The notes under the pieces are model-generated. The model was not told the DNA's origin. It worked only from the letters and a program-made list of their open reading frames with translations, and searched no databases. Shown here piece by piece: positions 1-7,064 of a DNA stretch of 31,509 nt; the first letter of the stretch is position 1, and each line of letters begins with the position of its first letter. The DNA is from Cyanobacteria bacterium UBA1221 (lineage in GTDB: Bacteria; Cyanobacteriota; Vampirovibrionia; Gastranaerophilales; Gastranaerophilaceae), in NCBI GenBank assembly GCA_002309425.1, contig DBXD01000093.1:1-31509 (forward strand). Direction: 5' to 3'. The position numbers and the translations under genes were made by a program.

Positions 1-237
1 CTCGCAGCTAAAGGTATTTCAGGTTTTGATAAAATGCTTAAAGCTGCTACCGCTAAATCTCCGCTTAACAGAAATGTTGCGTTAGAGGATGTCGGTAAAG
101 CAGGTTTATATTTAGCTTCCGATTTGTCAACAGGTACGACAGGACATGTACTGTATGTTGATTGCGGATGCCACTCTGTATATGCATCATTAGAAGAAAT
201 GGAAATTATTTCTAATGCAATTGCAGCACAGCAATAG
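1..237 (+). CDS. fabI: Enoyl-[acyl-carrier-protein] reductase FabI, C-terminal fragment
   Basis: Only the last 78 codons are in the window; the reading frame is open from base 1. FabI reduces trans-2-enoyl-ACP with NAD(P)H in the last step of each type II fatty acid elongation cycle, in the cytoplasm. The visible part begins LAAKGISGFDKML and continues through a PLNRNV...EDVG segment and SDLSTGTTGHVLYVDCG, which match the C-terminal substrate-loop and tetramer-interface region of FabI-type short-chain dehydrogenases. The catalytic Tyr and Lys lie upstream and cannot be checked. The tail after the YVDCG segment is somewhat longer than in typical FabI. A strong terminator follows the stop codon. 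Confidence 0.9.
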   Translation, partial: LAAKGISGFDKMLKAATAKSPLNRNVALEDVGKAGLYLASDLSTGTTGHVLYVDCGCHSVYASLEEMEIISNAIAAQQ

Positions 238-252
238 TATTTATCTGTAAAC

Positions 253-287
253 AAAAAACGGATGCTTTTAAAGCATCCGTTTTTTTA
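253..287 (+). terminator. Rho-independent terminator after fabI, probably bidirectional
   Basis: An 11-bp stem, ACGGATGCTTT / AAAGCATCCGT, has a one-base centre and is flanked by an A-run on the left and a T-run on the right. The symmetry means it could also stop transcription arriving on the minus strand from the methyltransferase gene that ends at 362. Confidence 0.9.
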
Positions 288-361
288 TTGCAATATTATT
301 TTTAGTGTCATTAGTGAAATGATGTATGGGATTGATACACACCAACCGTTTAGAGTATATT

Positions 362-1108
362 TTACATAACGGTATACATTACAACGGCGCATGACACGGC
401 AAGGTTTAACGATTCAACGTCACCTTTCATCTCTATTTTTAAGGAATCCGTTGAAAAATCAATCAGCTCTTTGCTCAGCCCGTCTGCTTCCGAGCCAAAC
501 ATTATAAGCATTTTTTCAGATGGTTTGAAATTTTTTAACAGATTGTCTGACAGTGGAAGTGTAGCGATTCTTTTGTGGTTTGCAAAATGTTTTTCCAAAA
601 CCCGTATGTCTTTTACTTCTGCAATCGTAGTTTTCCAGAGATTTCCGACAGTAGAGCGGACACATTTGGGGTTATATAAATCTGCACAATCTCCGTATAA
701 TATTATTCCGTCAGCACCGAATGCCGAAGAAGTTCTTATTATTGTTCCAAGATTGCCCAAATCTTTTATTCCTTCAAGCAGAATTATTCGGTTTGCGTTT
801 TTTAATTCGTCAATGCTGTTATGAATTTGTTTTGCAACGGCTATGGATTCGGGTGCAGACTCCGTTGAGGCAATCTTTTTTAATATAGCTTCGTTTGTGG
901 AAATAATTCTGCAATTACAAAAGTCATATTTATTCAATGCTTTTGAATTTACAAAGACATATTCAATTTCAACCCCGGCTTTTACTGCTTCCTCTATTGA
1001 TTTATAACCCTCAAGAAGAAAACTGTCCTTTAAATCACGGTATTTCTTCTGCTGTAATTTTGCAGTTTCTTTCACAAGCTCATTGTTTACGGATGTAATT
1101 TCTTCCAT
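362..1108 (-). CDS. TrmH/SpoU-family RNA 2'-O-methyltransferase
   Basis: This 248-residue SPOUT methyltransferase is predicted to transfer a methyl group from S-adenosylmethionine to a ribose 2'-OH in rRNA or tRNA. The three SpoU motifs are visible: motif 1 around residues 112-130 with Asn119 and Arg125, motif 2 GSEADG at about 205-210, and motif 3 ESLNLAVS at about 232-239, which forms the knotted cofactor site. The N-terminal 90 residues (FLLEGYKSIEEAVKAG) resemble the L30e-like substrate-binding domain of RlmB- and TsnR-type enzymes. The ATG overlaps the stop codon of the upstream aminopeptidase by one base (TAATG), so translation is probably coupled. The exact target nucleotide cannot be told from sequence. 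Confidence 0.9.
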   Translation of the reverse strand: MEEITSVNNELVKETAKLQQKKYRDLKDSFLLEGYKSIEEAVKAGVEIEYVFVNSKALNKYDFCNCRIISTNEAILKKIASTESAPESIAVAKQIHNSIDELKNANRIILLEGIKDLGNLGTIIRTSSAFGADGIILYGDCADLYNPKCVRSTVGNLWKTTIAEVKDIRVLEKHFANHKRIATLPLSDNLLKNFKPSEKMLIMFGSEADGLSKELIDFSTDSLKIEMKGDVESLNLAVSCAVVMYTVM

Positions 1109-2655
1109 TACAGCACCTCAAATTCTTTCAGCCATTCTTTTTCTTTTTCTGTAAGAATATTATAATCTATCAGTTTTTTTTCGTAATTCATTTTTACAAA
1201 AGAGTGAATTTTATTATTTTTTAGATAACAGGAGTTCTCAAGGCGTACCCCAAAATAATCTTTATTATAAAGTCCCGGTTCAATAGTAAAACACATGTTT
1301 TCTTCCAGTTTAACTTTTGCCAATTCATTGCAGCTCAAATTTGGAGGGTATTCGTGAACACTAATCCCTATTCCGTGACCCAGTCCGTGATTAAAAACAA
1401 AACCGTTTATTTGATTTTCTTCCAGCATCGCCCTTGCTTTTTTGTCAATATCAAACCCGCTTATATCAGGAACAATCTGGGTGTTGTATGCATTCAAAAA
1501 AGCCTTTAATACGGTTGTATAGACTTTTTTCTGCAAACTTGTCGGCTCTCCTTTTACAAATACTCTTGTAATGTCGGTAGCAAGTCCGCCTTCATAATAT
1601 GCACCGCAATCAATCAGAACAAGACTTCCGTCTTTAATTATTTCGTCTTTAGATGATTTTGAGTAATGTGCCAGCGCTGAATTTTGGTCTTTGGCAACAA
1701 TAGATTTAAAGCTTAAATTTTTTGCCCCGTATTTTTTAAACTCACATTCCAGCTGCTTATCTATATCATATTCGGAGATATTATCATGTGAGTATATAAA
1801 TTCACGAATAGCCCTTACCGCATTATCAGTTCTTTGAAAGGCATCTTTATAACTTTTAATTTCATCTTCTGTTTTAACGGCTTTCATTTGCTGTATAGGA
1901 TTTTTGTTCCACGGTTTTGCCTTTTCCCCTATAATATTGTAATCTCTTACATTTGTTGAACCTTTATCCATGTATATAAAGCCTTTTACCTGTTCAAGAG
2001 CGGTCCTATATTCCGTAAAATTCTCAGGATAAAACAGTTCGGCTTTTTCTTTTGTAATAATTGCCCGTGCCAAAATTTTTGAAGAATAATTTTGTGAGAA
2101 ATTCCTCAGATTAAAAAGATAGGACACTTCTTCCAAATTTGAAACAAGTATTGCATCATTTTTTTCTATACAGGTTCGGACTATCCCGAGTTTTTCATCA
2201 GTTGTCATTCCGCAGCAAACAGTTTCGTTTAGTCCCGAATTTTCAGTAGGTTTTACAGGAATGAAGTCACTGTCCAAAATTTTAACGGTATAAAATTTTT
2301 GGAGATTTTCACGCCTCGTTTGTGAATTTTTTGAACCGACTATACCAAGAACGGATTTTTGAGGCAAAAGTTCCGTAAGTTTGCTGTTAAAAGTTTCACC
2401 GTTTTGCAACTTTACAACAGTAACAATGTCGTGATTAACCTCATTATCCGCCTGGATATGATAACGTCCATCGACAAATAAATAAAGATTATTTTCCGTT
2501 ACAACGGCATCTCCGGCAGAACCTGAAAAACCCGTCAATATGTAACGGGCATTTTCTTCCAAAGAATTATATTCCACCAAAAATTCATTTGTGGAATTTA
2601 TTAATATCGCATCCAGTTTTAACTTTTTAAGGTTTTCTCTTATTTTAGAAAGCAT
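1108..2655 (-). CDS. Xaa-Pro aminopeptidase, M24B family
   Basis: This 515-residue metallopeptidase is predicted to remove an N-terminal residue preceding proline. It has two creatinase-type N-terminal domains (about 1-130 and 150-255) followed by a pita-bread catalytic domain. All five dinuclear-metal ligands are present: Asp349 in LIDCGA, Asp361 in ATDITR, His427 in GLGHGIG, Glu459 in TIEPGLY and Glu473 in VRLENS. The two-domain N-terminal arrangement is like that of cytosolic aminopeptidase P (XPNPEP1 type) and longer than a simple PepQ. No signal peptide is seen. It lies two bases after ppiC and overlaps the methyltransferase gene by one base, in one minus-strand operon. Confidence 0.93.
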   Translation of the reverse strand: MLSKIRENLKKLKLDAILINSTNEFLVEYNSLEENARYILTGFSGSAGDAVVTENNLYLFVDGRYHIQADNEVNHDIVTVVKLQNGETFNSKLTELLPQKSVLGIVGSKNSQTRRENLQKFYTVKILDSDFIPVKPTENSGLNETVCCGMTTDEKLGIVRTCIEKNDAILVSNLEEVSYLFNLRNFSQNYSSKILARAIITKEKAELFYPENFTEYRTALEQVKGFIYMDKGSTNVRDYNIIGEKAKPWNKNPIQQMKAVKTEDEIKSYKDAFQRTDNAVRAIREFIYSHDNISEYDIDKQLECEFKKYGAKNLSFKSIVAKDQNSALAHYSKSSKDEIIKDGSLVLIDCGAYYEGGLATDITRVFVKGEPTSLQKKVYTTVLKAFLNAYNTQIVPDISGFDIDKKARAMLEENQINGFVFNHGLGHGIGISVHEYPPNLSCNELAKVKLEENMCFTIEPGLYNKDYFGVRLENSCYLKNNKIHSFVKMNYEKKLIDYNILTEKEKEWLKEFEVL

Positions 2656-2657
2656 GA

Positions 2658-2939
2658 CTATGATTTGTCCGTAACCAAAATCAAGTGCCAGCCGAATTGA
2701 GTTTCAACAGGCTTGGAAAGTTCCCCTACTTCAAGGGAAAAAGCAGCATCTTCAAAGGGTTTAACCATAACCCCTTTGCCGAAAAATCCTAAGTCCCCGC
2801 CTGCTGCGCCTGATGGACACAATGAAACCATAGCGGCAACATCAGCAAAATCTTTTCCGCCTTTGATTTCATCATACAGTTTGTTAGCTTCTTCTTCCGT
2901 TTGTACAAGTATATGACTTGCTCTTACTTCTTCCGACAT
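2658..2939 (-). CDS. Parvulin-type peptidyl-prolyl cis-trans isomerase, single domain
   Basis: This 93-residue protein is little more than one rotamase (PpiC) domain: the RASHILV start, the KDFADVA segment, the SGAAGGDLGFFGKG loop, and the FGWHLILV end are all standard parvulin signatures. It has no signal peptide or membrane anchor, so it should be a cytoplasmic folding catalyst like E. coli PpiC rather than a periplasmic SurA or PrsA. An AAGGAG ribosome binding site precedes the ATG. It is the first gene of a minus-strand operon with the Xaa-Pro aminopeptidase and the RNA methyltransferase, and an extended -10 promoter lies about 31 bases upstream. Confidence 0.93.
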   Translation of the reverse strand: MSEEVRASHILVQTEEEANKLYDEIKGGKDFADVAAMVSLCPSGAAGGDLGFFGKGVMVKPFEDAAFSLEVGELSKPVETQFGWHLILVTDKS

Positions 2940-2969
2940 ATTTACTCCTTGTTATTTTTTAACAGCCTT

Positions 2970-2978
2970 ATTATAGCA
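2970..2978 (-). promoter_or_regulatory. Extended -10 promoter for ppiC operon
   Basis: On the minus strand the sequence TGCTATAAT is a perfect extended -10 element (TGnTATAAT). The -35 region is weak. It starts immediately after the terminator of the upstream candidate small RNA, so the two transcription units look separate. Confidence 0.55.
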
Positions 2979-2980
2979 CA

Positions 2981-3017
2981 AAATAAAAACCTTGCCCAGG
3001 AGGATATTTGAGCAAGG
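2981..3017 (-). terminator. Rho-independent terminator of the candidate small RNA
   Basis: Read on the minus strand, CCTTGCTC pairs with GGGCAAGG (8 bp including one T-G pair) around a 12-nt loop, and is followed by TTTTTATTTT. The loop contains CCTCCT, the anti-Shine-Dalgarno sequence. It cannot serve the flanking ppiC gene, which starts downstream. Confidence 0.7.
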
Positions 3018-3159
3018 GATTTATGAACTTTAGAAAACCATTATTATGCAAATTCGGATTGTTTTTTTTTAGAACAGACTCAAGATATTTTCAACCAAAC
3101 CTGCTCTGAGAAAACTCTTTTCGCAACCCCGAAAAAGTGCTTGGATATGATGAGCCTGT
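2985..3159 (-). ncRNA. Candidate small RNA, about 175 nt, unknown family
   Basis: The minus strand of this gap holds a complete transcription unit without an ORF. A promoter (GTGAAA, 17 bp, TATATT) predicts initiation at 3159. The first nine bases, ACAGGCTCA, pair with TGAGTCTGT at 3082-3074 (one G-U), closing a rod of about 86 nt with further helices ATAT/ATAT and CCAA/TTGG and an inner hairpin CTTTTTCG...CGAAAAG. An A-rich linker follows, then the terminator hairpin with a CCTCCT loop. The outer helix has a G-U pair on the minus strand but an A-C mismatch on the plus strand, favouring minus transcription. It lacks the SRP RNA apical motif and the tmRNA CCA end, and I do not recognise a known family. 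The alternative is an attenuated leader of ppiC. Confidence 0.5.
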
Positions 3160-3165
3160 ATATAT

Positions 3166-3194
3166 AATATAACGTATTTTTATCAGCTTTTCAC
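3166..3194 (-). promoter_or_regulatory. Promoter of the candidate small RNA
   Basis: Minus strand GTGAAA (3194-3189), 17-bp spacer, TATATT (3171-3166). The predicted start seven bases downstream falls on the first base of the closing helix of the RNA at 3159. A forward TATAAT at 3163-3168 overlaps it, so orientation rests on the RNA structure and terminator. Confidence 0.45.
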
Positions 3195-3226
3195 CACTCT
3201 AAGGGATGTTTTATTTCGAGTAAAAG

Positions 3227-3242
3227 TAATTCTAGAGAATTA
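3227..3242. repeat. Perfect short palindrome, possible operator
   Basis: TAATTCT and AGAATTA flank a two-base centre (7-bp arms). It lies between the end of the membrane-protein gene and the small-RNA promoter. On the minus strand it is followed by CTTTTA, so it could instead be a weak terminator for the membrane-protein gene. Apart from this palindrome nothing else is evident in 3195-3273. Confidence 0.3.
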
Positions 3243-3273
3243 GTTTTATTGAGTGTTATGCCAATAAGCAATA

Positions 3274-4257
3274 TTAATTTTGTTTATTCAGTTGTTTCAG
3301 AGATAAATTATACTTCAGAGCGAGAATTAATCCGGCTATAGTCAGGACAAGAATTAAAATACTTTGGTGAACAGTAGCAATAGCGAGCGTTGCAGACTTG
3401 CTTACCCCAAAAATTCCCAGAGCCAAAATATATGCGTACTGGTATGGCCCGAGGAATACCGAAGTAGAAGGTATCATTGTCGAAAAAGAAGTTAAGCCTA
3501 TTATAAACAGGCTACTCGCTGCATTTAATGATATATTGAAGCCGATTAAAACGTAATAGGCTATTACGCATTCAATTATCCAGATAACAAGACTTAACAG
3601 TATTGAAAATATGTTGATTCTGATATTACAAATCGGTTCGAATCCGCTAACGAAATTGTTTGTATATTCTTTTAATTTGATTAGCACTCCCGAGAGTTTT
3701 GGACAGTGTTTATCCGATAATTTTGCCAAGAATCCGAAAATCGTATCCGTTTTATTATACTTAAATATTAAGTATGCTGCTATAACCGAAAAAATAAATA
3801 TAAAGCCTGCCAAAATCGTTAATTTTACAATCCATGGCTGCCGACAGGCTGCCAGTACTGCAGTTAAAAGGATAATAAACAGTGCAATTCCGTCAAAAAT
3901 TCTTTCTAAAATAATTGATGCAAAAATTTTCATCTTGTTTTCTGAGGCTTTATTACCGAGCAGATAGGCTCTGTAAAAATCCCCCGCTCTTGCCGGCAAA
4001 TACACATTAAGCATGCTGCCTATCGTAAAAATTTCAGAGAGGTTCAACGTAGAATATTTATTACTATCCGGAAGAAGCCGTTTCCAGCGTAATCCCCTGA
4101 GATATAGGGTAAAAATGTACAGTAATACTGTTATTGGAATGATTTTGTAACTAAATGTTTTAAACGTTTCTGTTAATACCGAAAAATCAATCTTATAAAA
4201 GATTAAAACCAGTAATGCAACAGTGAATATGATTACTACAAAATTGTTCCTTTTCAT
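3274..4257 (-). CDS. YbhN/UPF0104-family flippase-like membrane protein
   Basis: This 327-residue integral membrane protein has about seven or eight hydrophobic helices spread along its length, beginning with one at residues 7-24. It carries the hallmark segments of the lysylphosphatidylglycerol-synthetase transmembrane family (PF03706): YLRGLRWKRLL, the YLPARAGDFYRAYLLG segment near residue 90, and the following ILERIFDGIALF. Family members include the flippase half of MprF and AglD-like proteins; there is no LPG-synthase catalytic domain here, so a role in lipid or polyprenyl-linked glycan handling is the most that can be inferred. It is transcribed alone. The ATG has no Shine-Dalgarno, but TATGAT lies 11 bases upstream, suggesting a very short leader. 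Confidence 0.8.
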   Translation of the reverse strand: MKRNNFVVIIFTVALLVLIFYKIDFSVLTETFKTFSYKIIPITVLLYIFTLYLRGLRWKRLLPDSNKYSTLNLSEIFTIGSMLNVYLPARAGDFYRAYLLGNKASENKMKIFASIILERIFDGIALFIILLTAVLAACRQPWIVKLTILAGFIFIFSVIAAYLIFKYNKTDTIFGFLAKLSDKHCPKLSGVLIKLKEYTNNFVSGFEPICNIRINIFSILLSLVIWIIECVIAYYVLIGFNISLNAASSLFIIGLTSFSTMIPSTSVFLGPYQYAYILALGIFGVSKSATLAIATVHQSILILVLTIAGLILALKYNLSLKQLNKQN

Positions 4258-4317
4258 ATTTTAAATATATCATAAAATTGTTCGTAAAAGGCAAATGTAA
4301 AGTCTTTGTGCTATGGG

Positions 4318-4346
4318 TTGCGGGTAAAATGCCCCTGTGGTATAAT
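4318..4346 (+). promoter_or_regulatory. Promoter of the thioesterase-rluB-coaE operon
   Basis: TTGCGG (4318-4323), 17-bp spacer, TATAAT (4341-4346), with TGG before the -10 making it TGGTATAAT. The predicted start near 4353 lies only about three bases before the ATG at 4356, so the mRNA would be effectively leaderless. Confidence 0.75.
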
Positions 4347-4355
4347 ATGCTCATT

Positions 4356-4784
4356 ATGAAGCACGTATTTGAAAAAAAAGTATATTATGCTGATACTGAT
4401 GCCTATGGCGTTGTCTGGCACGGATCTTATCTGCGCTGGCTTGAAGCAGGCAGAGTTGAGTATTGTGAGCAATTGAGCGGTAAGTCGCTTGCGGAATTGG
4501 AAGCAAATGACATTGTTCTTCCTGTTACAAATATGAATGTAAGATATAAATTATCCGCAAAATTAAACGACATTGTTGTTATAGAAACCGAGATAACAAA
4601 ATACAACGGACTTTCTATTACTTTTTATCAGACAGTAAAATCAAAAGAAACAGGAAAAACGTATATTGAGGCAACCTTTGATGTTGTTGCAATATCCTCA
4701 ACTACCGGTAAATTATACAGAAGGGTTCCTGCAATAATTGCCGAAAGTATTGAAAAGGAATTAAAATGCCTTCAACCCGTTTAA
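4356..4784 (+). CDS. Acyl-CoA thioesterase, YbgC / 4-hydroxybenzoyl-CoA thioesterase family
   Basis: The 142-residue product has the single hot-dog fold of YbgC-type enzymes, which hydrolyse acyl-CoA thioesters. The N-terminus shows the family signature YYADTDAYGVVWHGSYLRWLE; Asp15 of DTDxxG is the expected catalytic acid. In other bacteria YbgC sits with tol-pal genes, but here it leads a translation and CoA operon. I chose the ATG at 4356: the frame is open upstream to 4278, but that stretch contains the -35 and -10 elements, and homologues begin with the MKHVFEKKVYYAD-like segment. The 3' end overlaps the pseudouridine synthase gene by 19 bases. Confidence 0.88.
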   Translation: MKHVFEKKVYYADTDAYGVVWHGSYLRWLEAGRVEYCEQLSGKSLAELEANDIVLPVTNMNVRYKLSAKLNDIVVIETEITKYNGLSITFYQTVKSKETGKTYIEATFDVVAISSTTGKLYRRVPAIIAESIEKELKCLQPV

Positions 4785-5503
4785 ACAAATATATTGCATC
4801 ATCCGGTATTTGCTCAAGACGTAAGGCTGATGAACTGATTTTGTCAGGCGTAGTGGTAGTTAATAATAAAAAAATTACAGAGCTTGGATATTTGGTCAAT
4901 GAAAAAGACAAAGTATTCGTAGAGAACAAACTTATTCATCCCGTGAAGCATCTGTATTACAGATTCTTCAAACCCGCCGGATATATCACTACAAGTGATG
5001 ATGAAAAAGGCAGAAAAACAATTTATGACTTAATCCCAAAAGAATTATGGGGGCTAAAACCTGTAGGGAGGCTGGATAAAGATTCGACCGGTTTATTGAT
5101 TTTGACAAATGACGGGGAACTGATTAATGAACTTACACACCCGTCTATAAAAGTTCCGAAAGTTTACATTGTTTCGGTGGACAGTTTGGTATCTCCTCAT
5201 GAGCTGGAGCAAATGGCAAAGGGTATAGAAATCGAAGAGGGCAAACTTGCGTACGCAGATATTCAGGTATTGGAAGTTGATAAAAATCGTACTATGATGA
5301 AAATAACTCTCTATCAGGGTATGAACAGGCAAATCCGTAAAATGTTTGAACACTTTGGATATGAGGTTAAATCATTAAAACGGGTTCAGCATGCCACAAT
5401 TCAGCTCGAAGGCTTAAAAAGAGGTGATATAAAGCCGATTAAGCCAAAACAGATTAAGGAACTGAAAAACTTTTTAAACAGGATTTCACAGGACAATGCT
5501 TAA
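4766..5503 (+). CDS. rRNA pseudouridine synthase, RsuA/RluB/RluE/RluF family
   Basis: The 245-residue enzyme converts specific uridines in rRNA to pseudouridine. An N-terminal S4 RNA-binding domain (about residues 3-48, RLNKYIASSGICSRRKADELI) is followed by the catalytic domain with the invariant GRLDKDSTGLL motif; Asp104 is the nucleophile. The YRFFKPAGY and MNRQIRKMFEHFGYEV segments are typical of the RsuA/RluB group. Length matches RluB-type enzymes, but assignment to 16S or 23S rRNA is not possible from sequence alone. An AAGGA site lies upstream of the ATG inside the thioesterase gene, and the 3' end overlaps coaE by 8 bases, so the three genes are translationally coupled. Confidence 0.92.
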   Translation: MPSTRLNKYIASSGICSRRKADELILSGVVVVNNKKITELGYLVNEKDKVFVENKLIHPVKHLYYRFFKPAGYITTSDDEKGRKTIYDLIPKELWGLKPVGRLDKDSTGLLILTNDGELINELTHPSIKVPKVYIVSVDSLVSPHELEQMAKGIEIEEGKLAYADIQVLEVDKNRTMMKITLYQGMNRQIRKMFEHFGYEVKSLKRVQHATIQLEGLKRGDIKPIKPKQIKELKNFLNRISQDNA

Positions 5504-6068
5504 AGTTGCTGTTACGGGAAATATTGCTTCCGGAAAATCCGAAGTACAAAAAATTCTTGAAGAAAAAGGGTATAAAGTCCTTGATACGGATGTATTGGGG
5601 CATGATGTGCTGGTCACATGTTCTGAAATAAAATCTGCGTTTTCAGACTATGATGTATTCAATTCTGATGGCACGATTTCCAGAGAGAAACTCGGTAAAT
5701 TAGTATTTTCGGATAATATACTGAAAAATAAACTTGAAAGTATATCTCACCCTATTATAAGAAAAAATATATCGGAATTTTTCAAAGAAAATTGTATGGA
5801 GCAATTTGTTTTTGTTGCAATTCCTCTTTTGTATGAGGCAAATATGGAAGATATGTTTGATAAGGTTATCTTAGTGTATGCGGAGGATTCTGTTAGGGAA
5901 GAACGCCTGATTGCCCGAAATAACTATTCAAAAGAATATGCAAATCAACGAATAAATTCTCAGATGCCGCAGGAAGAAAAAATTAAAATGGCTGATTTTG
6001 TGATTACTAATAACGGGGATATATCAAACCTCAGAAATCAGGTTGAAGATTTGTTATTAGTCCTTTAA
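5496..6068 (+). CDS. coaE: Dephospho-CoA kinase
   Basis: The 190-residue protein phosphorylates the 3'-OH of dephospho-CoA, the last step of coenzyme A synthesis. The P-loop GNIASGKS spans residues 8-15, LDTDVLGH follows at 29-36 with the likely catalytic Asp, and the lid and adenine-binding parts (AIPLLYEANMEDMFDKVILVYA, then ERLIARNN) match CoaE. It is slightly short for the family but complete. It is the last gene of the thioesterase operon and overlaps the preceding gene by 8 bases. Its last 12 bases overlap the 3' end of the convergent CHAP-like gene, leaving no room for a terminator. Confidence 0.93.
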   Translation: MLKVAVTGNIASGKSEVQKILEEKGYKVLDTDVLGHDVLVTCSEIKSAFSDYDVFNSDGTISREKLGKLVFSDNILKNKLESISHPIIRKNISEFFKENCMEQFVFVAIPLLYEANMEDMFDKVILVYAEDSVREERLIARNNYSKEYANQRINSQMPQEEKIKMADFVITNNGDISNLRNQVEDLLLVL

Positions 6069-6917
6069 GTTCAAATTAACAGGAACGAATATTCTCATTT
6101 TCTTTGTCATTTTAATAGGACATATAGCAAAGTGTGCGGCTGTACCATCACCCAGGGATATTTCAACGTGACCGTGTTTAGAACTGTAACCTCCATCCCC
6201 TCTTTGGTATACGATAACTGCTCCCGGAGGAATATCTTTAGGATCTTTGAATGAAGATGCGGGTACTTCTACAAAATTAGGATTTTTGCTCAAAGGCCCG
6301 ACAAGATCTGCTGCAGAATTTCTGCGTTCCCAAGGAATACCCAGAGCTTCCATATCTTCTCTTACAAATCTTGCGCAAGGAGTTGGTTTGCCGGGGATTT
6401 TGACGTAATCCTTGACGTGTTCCCTTGCCTGTTTTGCTATTCTTAAGCCGTCTTTTTTGCTGTATCCCGGAATATTTGTTGCGGAAACCTGTCCGTCTTG
6501 TGCCGGTGGTGTTACTTCCTGCGGGTTTGTAACAGGAGCGGGCTTTTGAGTTTTGGAAGGTGTTGTTGTTTTACCGCCGTTATTATTTGTCTTTCCGGTA
6601 TTGTTTTTATTGCCGGGTACTGTCGGGTCTTTAAGAACAAGGCCATTCCCCTGTTGTCCCGGAGGTGTATACATACCAAATATAGAATTATAAATTTCCT
6701 GATAATTAATTTGAGGATAACTTTGTTGTCTGTTCTCGTAGTTATTTCCGCCCGAAAGGTACTGACTTATATTATTATAAGGTGTCCAGATTCTTTGCCG
6801 GCTATAACAATTTGAATAATTATTAATGGCATCATATACGGATGTATAATAAGCTCTTGAATTGTTTACAAGGCTTACCAGCAAATTCCCGCATTTTGTA
6901 TTCAGACCTATTACCAT
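6057..6917 (-). CDS. CHAP/NlpC-like cysteine peptidase or amidase with proline-threonine linker
   Basis: The C-terminal 140 residues look like a papain-fold cell-wall hydrolase: a Cys in TPCARFVREDMEALG (Cys184 counted from the longer start), a PPGAVIVYQRG segment, and a His in KHGHVEISLGDG (His253). This pattern is shared by CHAP and NlpC/P60 enzymes that cut peptidoglycan peptides or the amide bond. It is preceded by a Pro/Thr/Asn-rich linker (about 100-150) and an N-terminal region rich in Asn, Tyr and Gln with no recognisable domain. No signal peptide is visible, so export is unexplained. I use the ATG at 6917; a TTG at 6926 is an alternative and neither has a clear Shine-Dalgarno. It is divergent from a cell-wall amidase gene, which supports a wall-related role. 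Confidence 0.65.
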   Translation of the reverse strand: MVIGLNTKCGNLLVSLVNNSRAYYTSVYDAINNYSNCYSRQRIWTPYNNISQYLSGGNNYENRQQSYPQINYQEIYNSIFGMYTPPGQQGNGLVLKDPTVPGNKNNTGKTNNNGGKTTTPSKTQKPAPVTNPQEVTPPAQDGQVSATNIPGYSKKDGLRIAKQAREHVKDYVKIPGKPTPCARFVREDMEALGIPWERRNSAADLVGPLSKNPNFVEVPASSFKDPKDIPPGAVIVYQRGDGGYSSKHGHVEISLGDGTAAHFAICPIKMTKKMRIFVPVNLNLKD

Positions 6918-6980
6918 ATCAACCAATAACCATCCTAAGTCTACGCTTAGTTTTTTCCCTACATATAAATAAACGTATTT

Positions 6981-7000
6981 TTAAGCGAAAAATTGCTTAA
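6981..7000. repeat. Inverted repeat between two cell-wall hydrolase genes
   Basis: TTAAGC, eight bases, GCTTAA, in the 147-bp divergent intergenic region. It could be an operator acting on one or both genes; the AT-rich context makes chance pairing possible. Confidence 0.3.
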
Positions 7001-7064
7001 TGTTAAGATATATTTACAAAAATTAATACAAAGAATATTTAAAGTTTTATGATAATATTTAAAT

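Noticed and set aside
2985..3159. Identification of the candidate RNA as SRP RNA, tmRNA or 6S RNA
   Set aside because: It lacks the GGAAG apical motif of SRP RNA, the CCA end and tag ORF of tmRNA, and the large central bubble of 6S RNA.
3635..3645. GGTTCGAATCC, identical to a tRNA T-arm
   Set aside because: It lies inside the YbhN-like membrane protein gene, and no D-arm, anticodon arm or acceptor pairing can be found around it.
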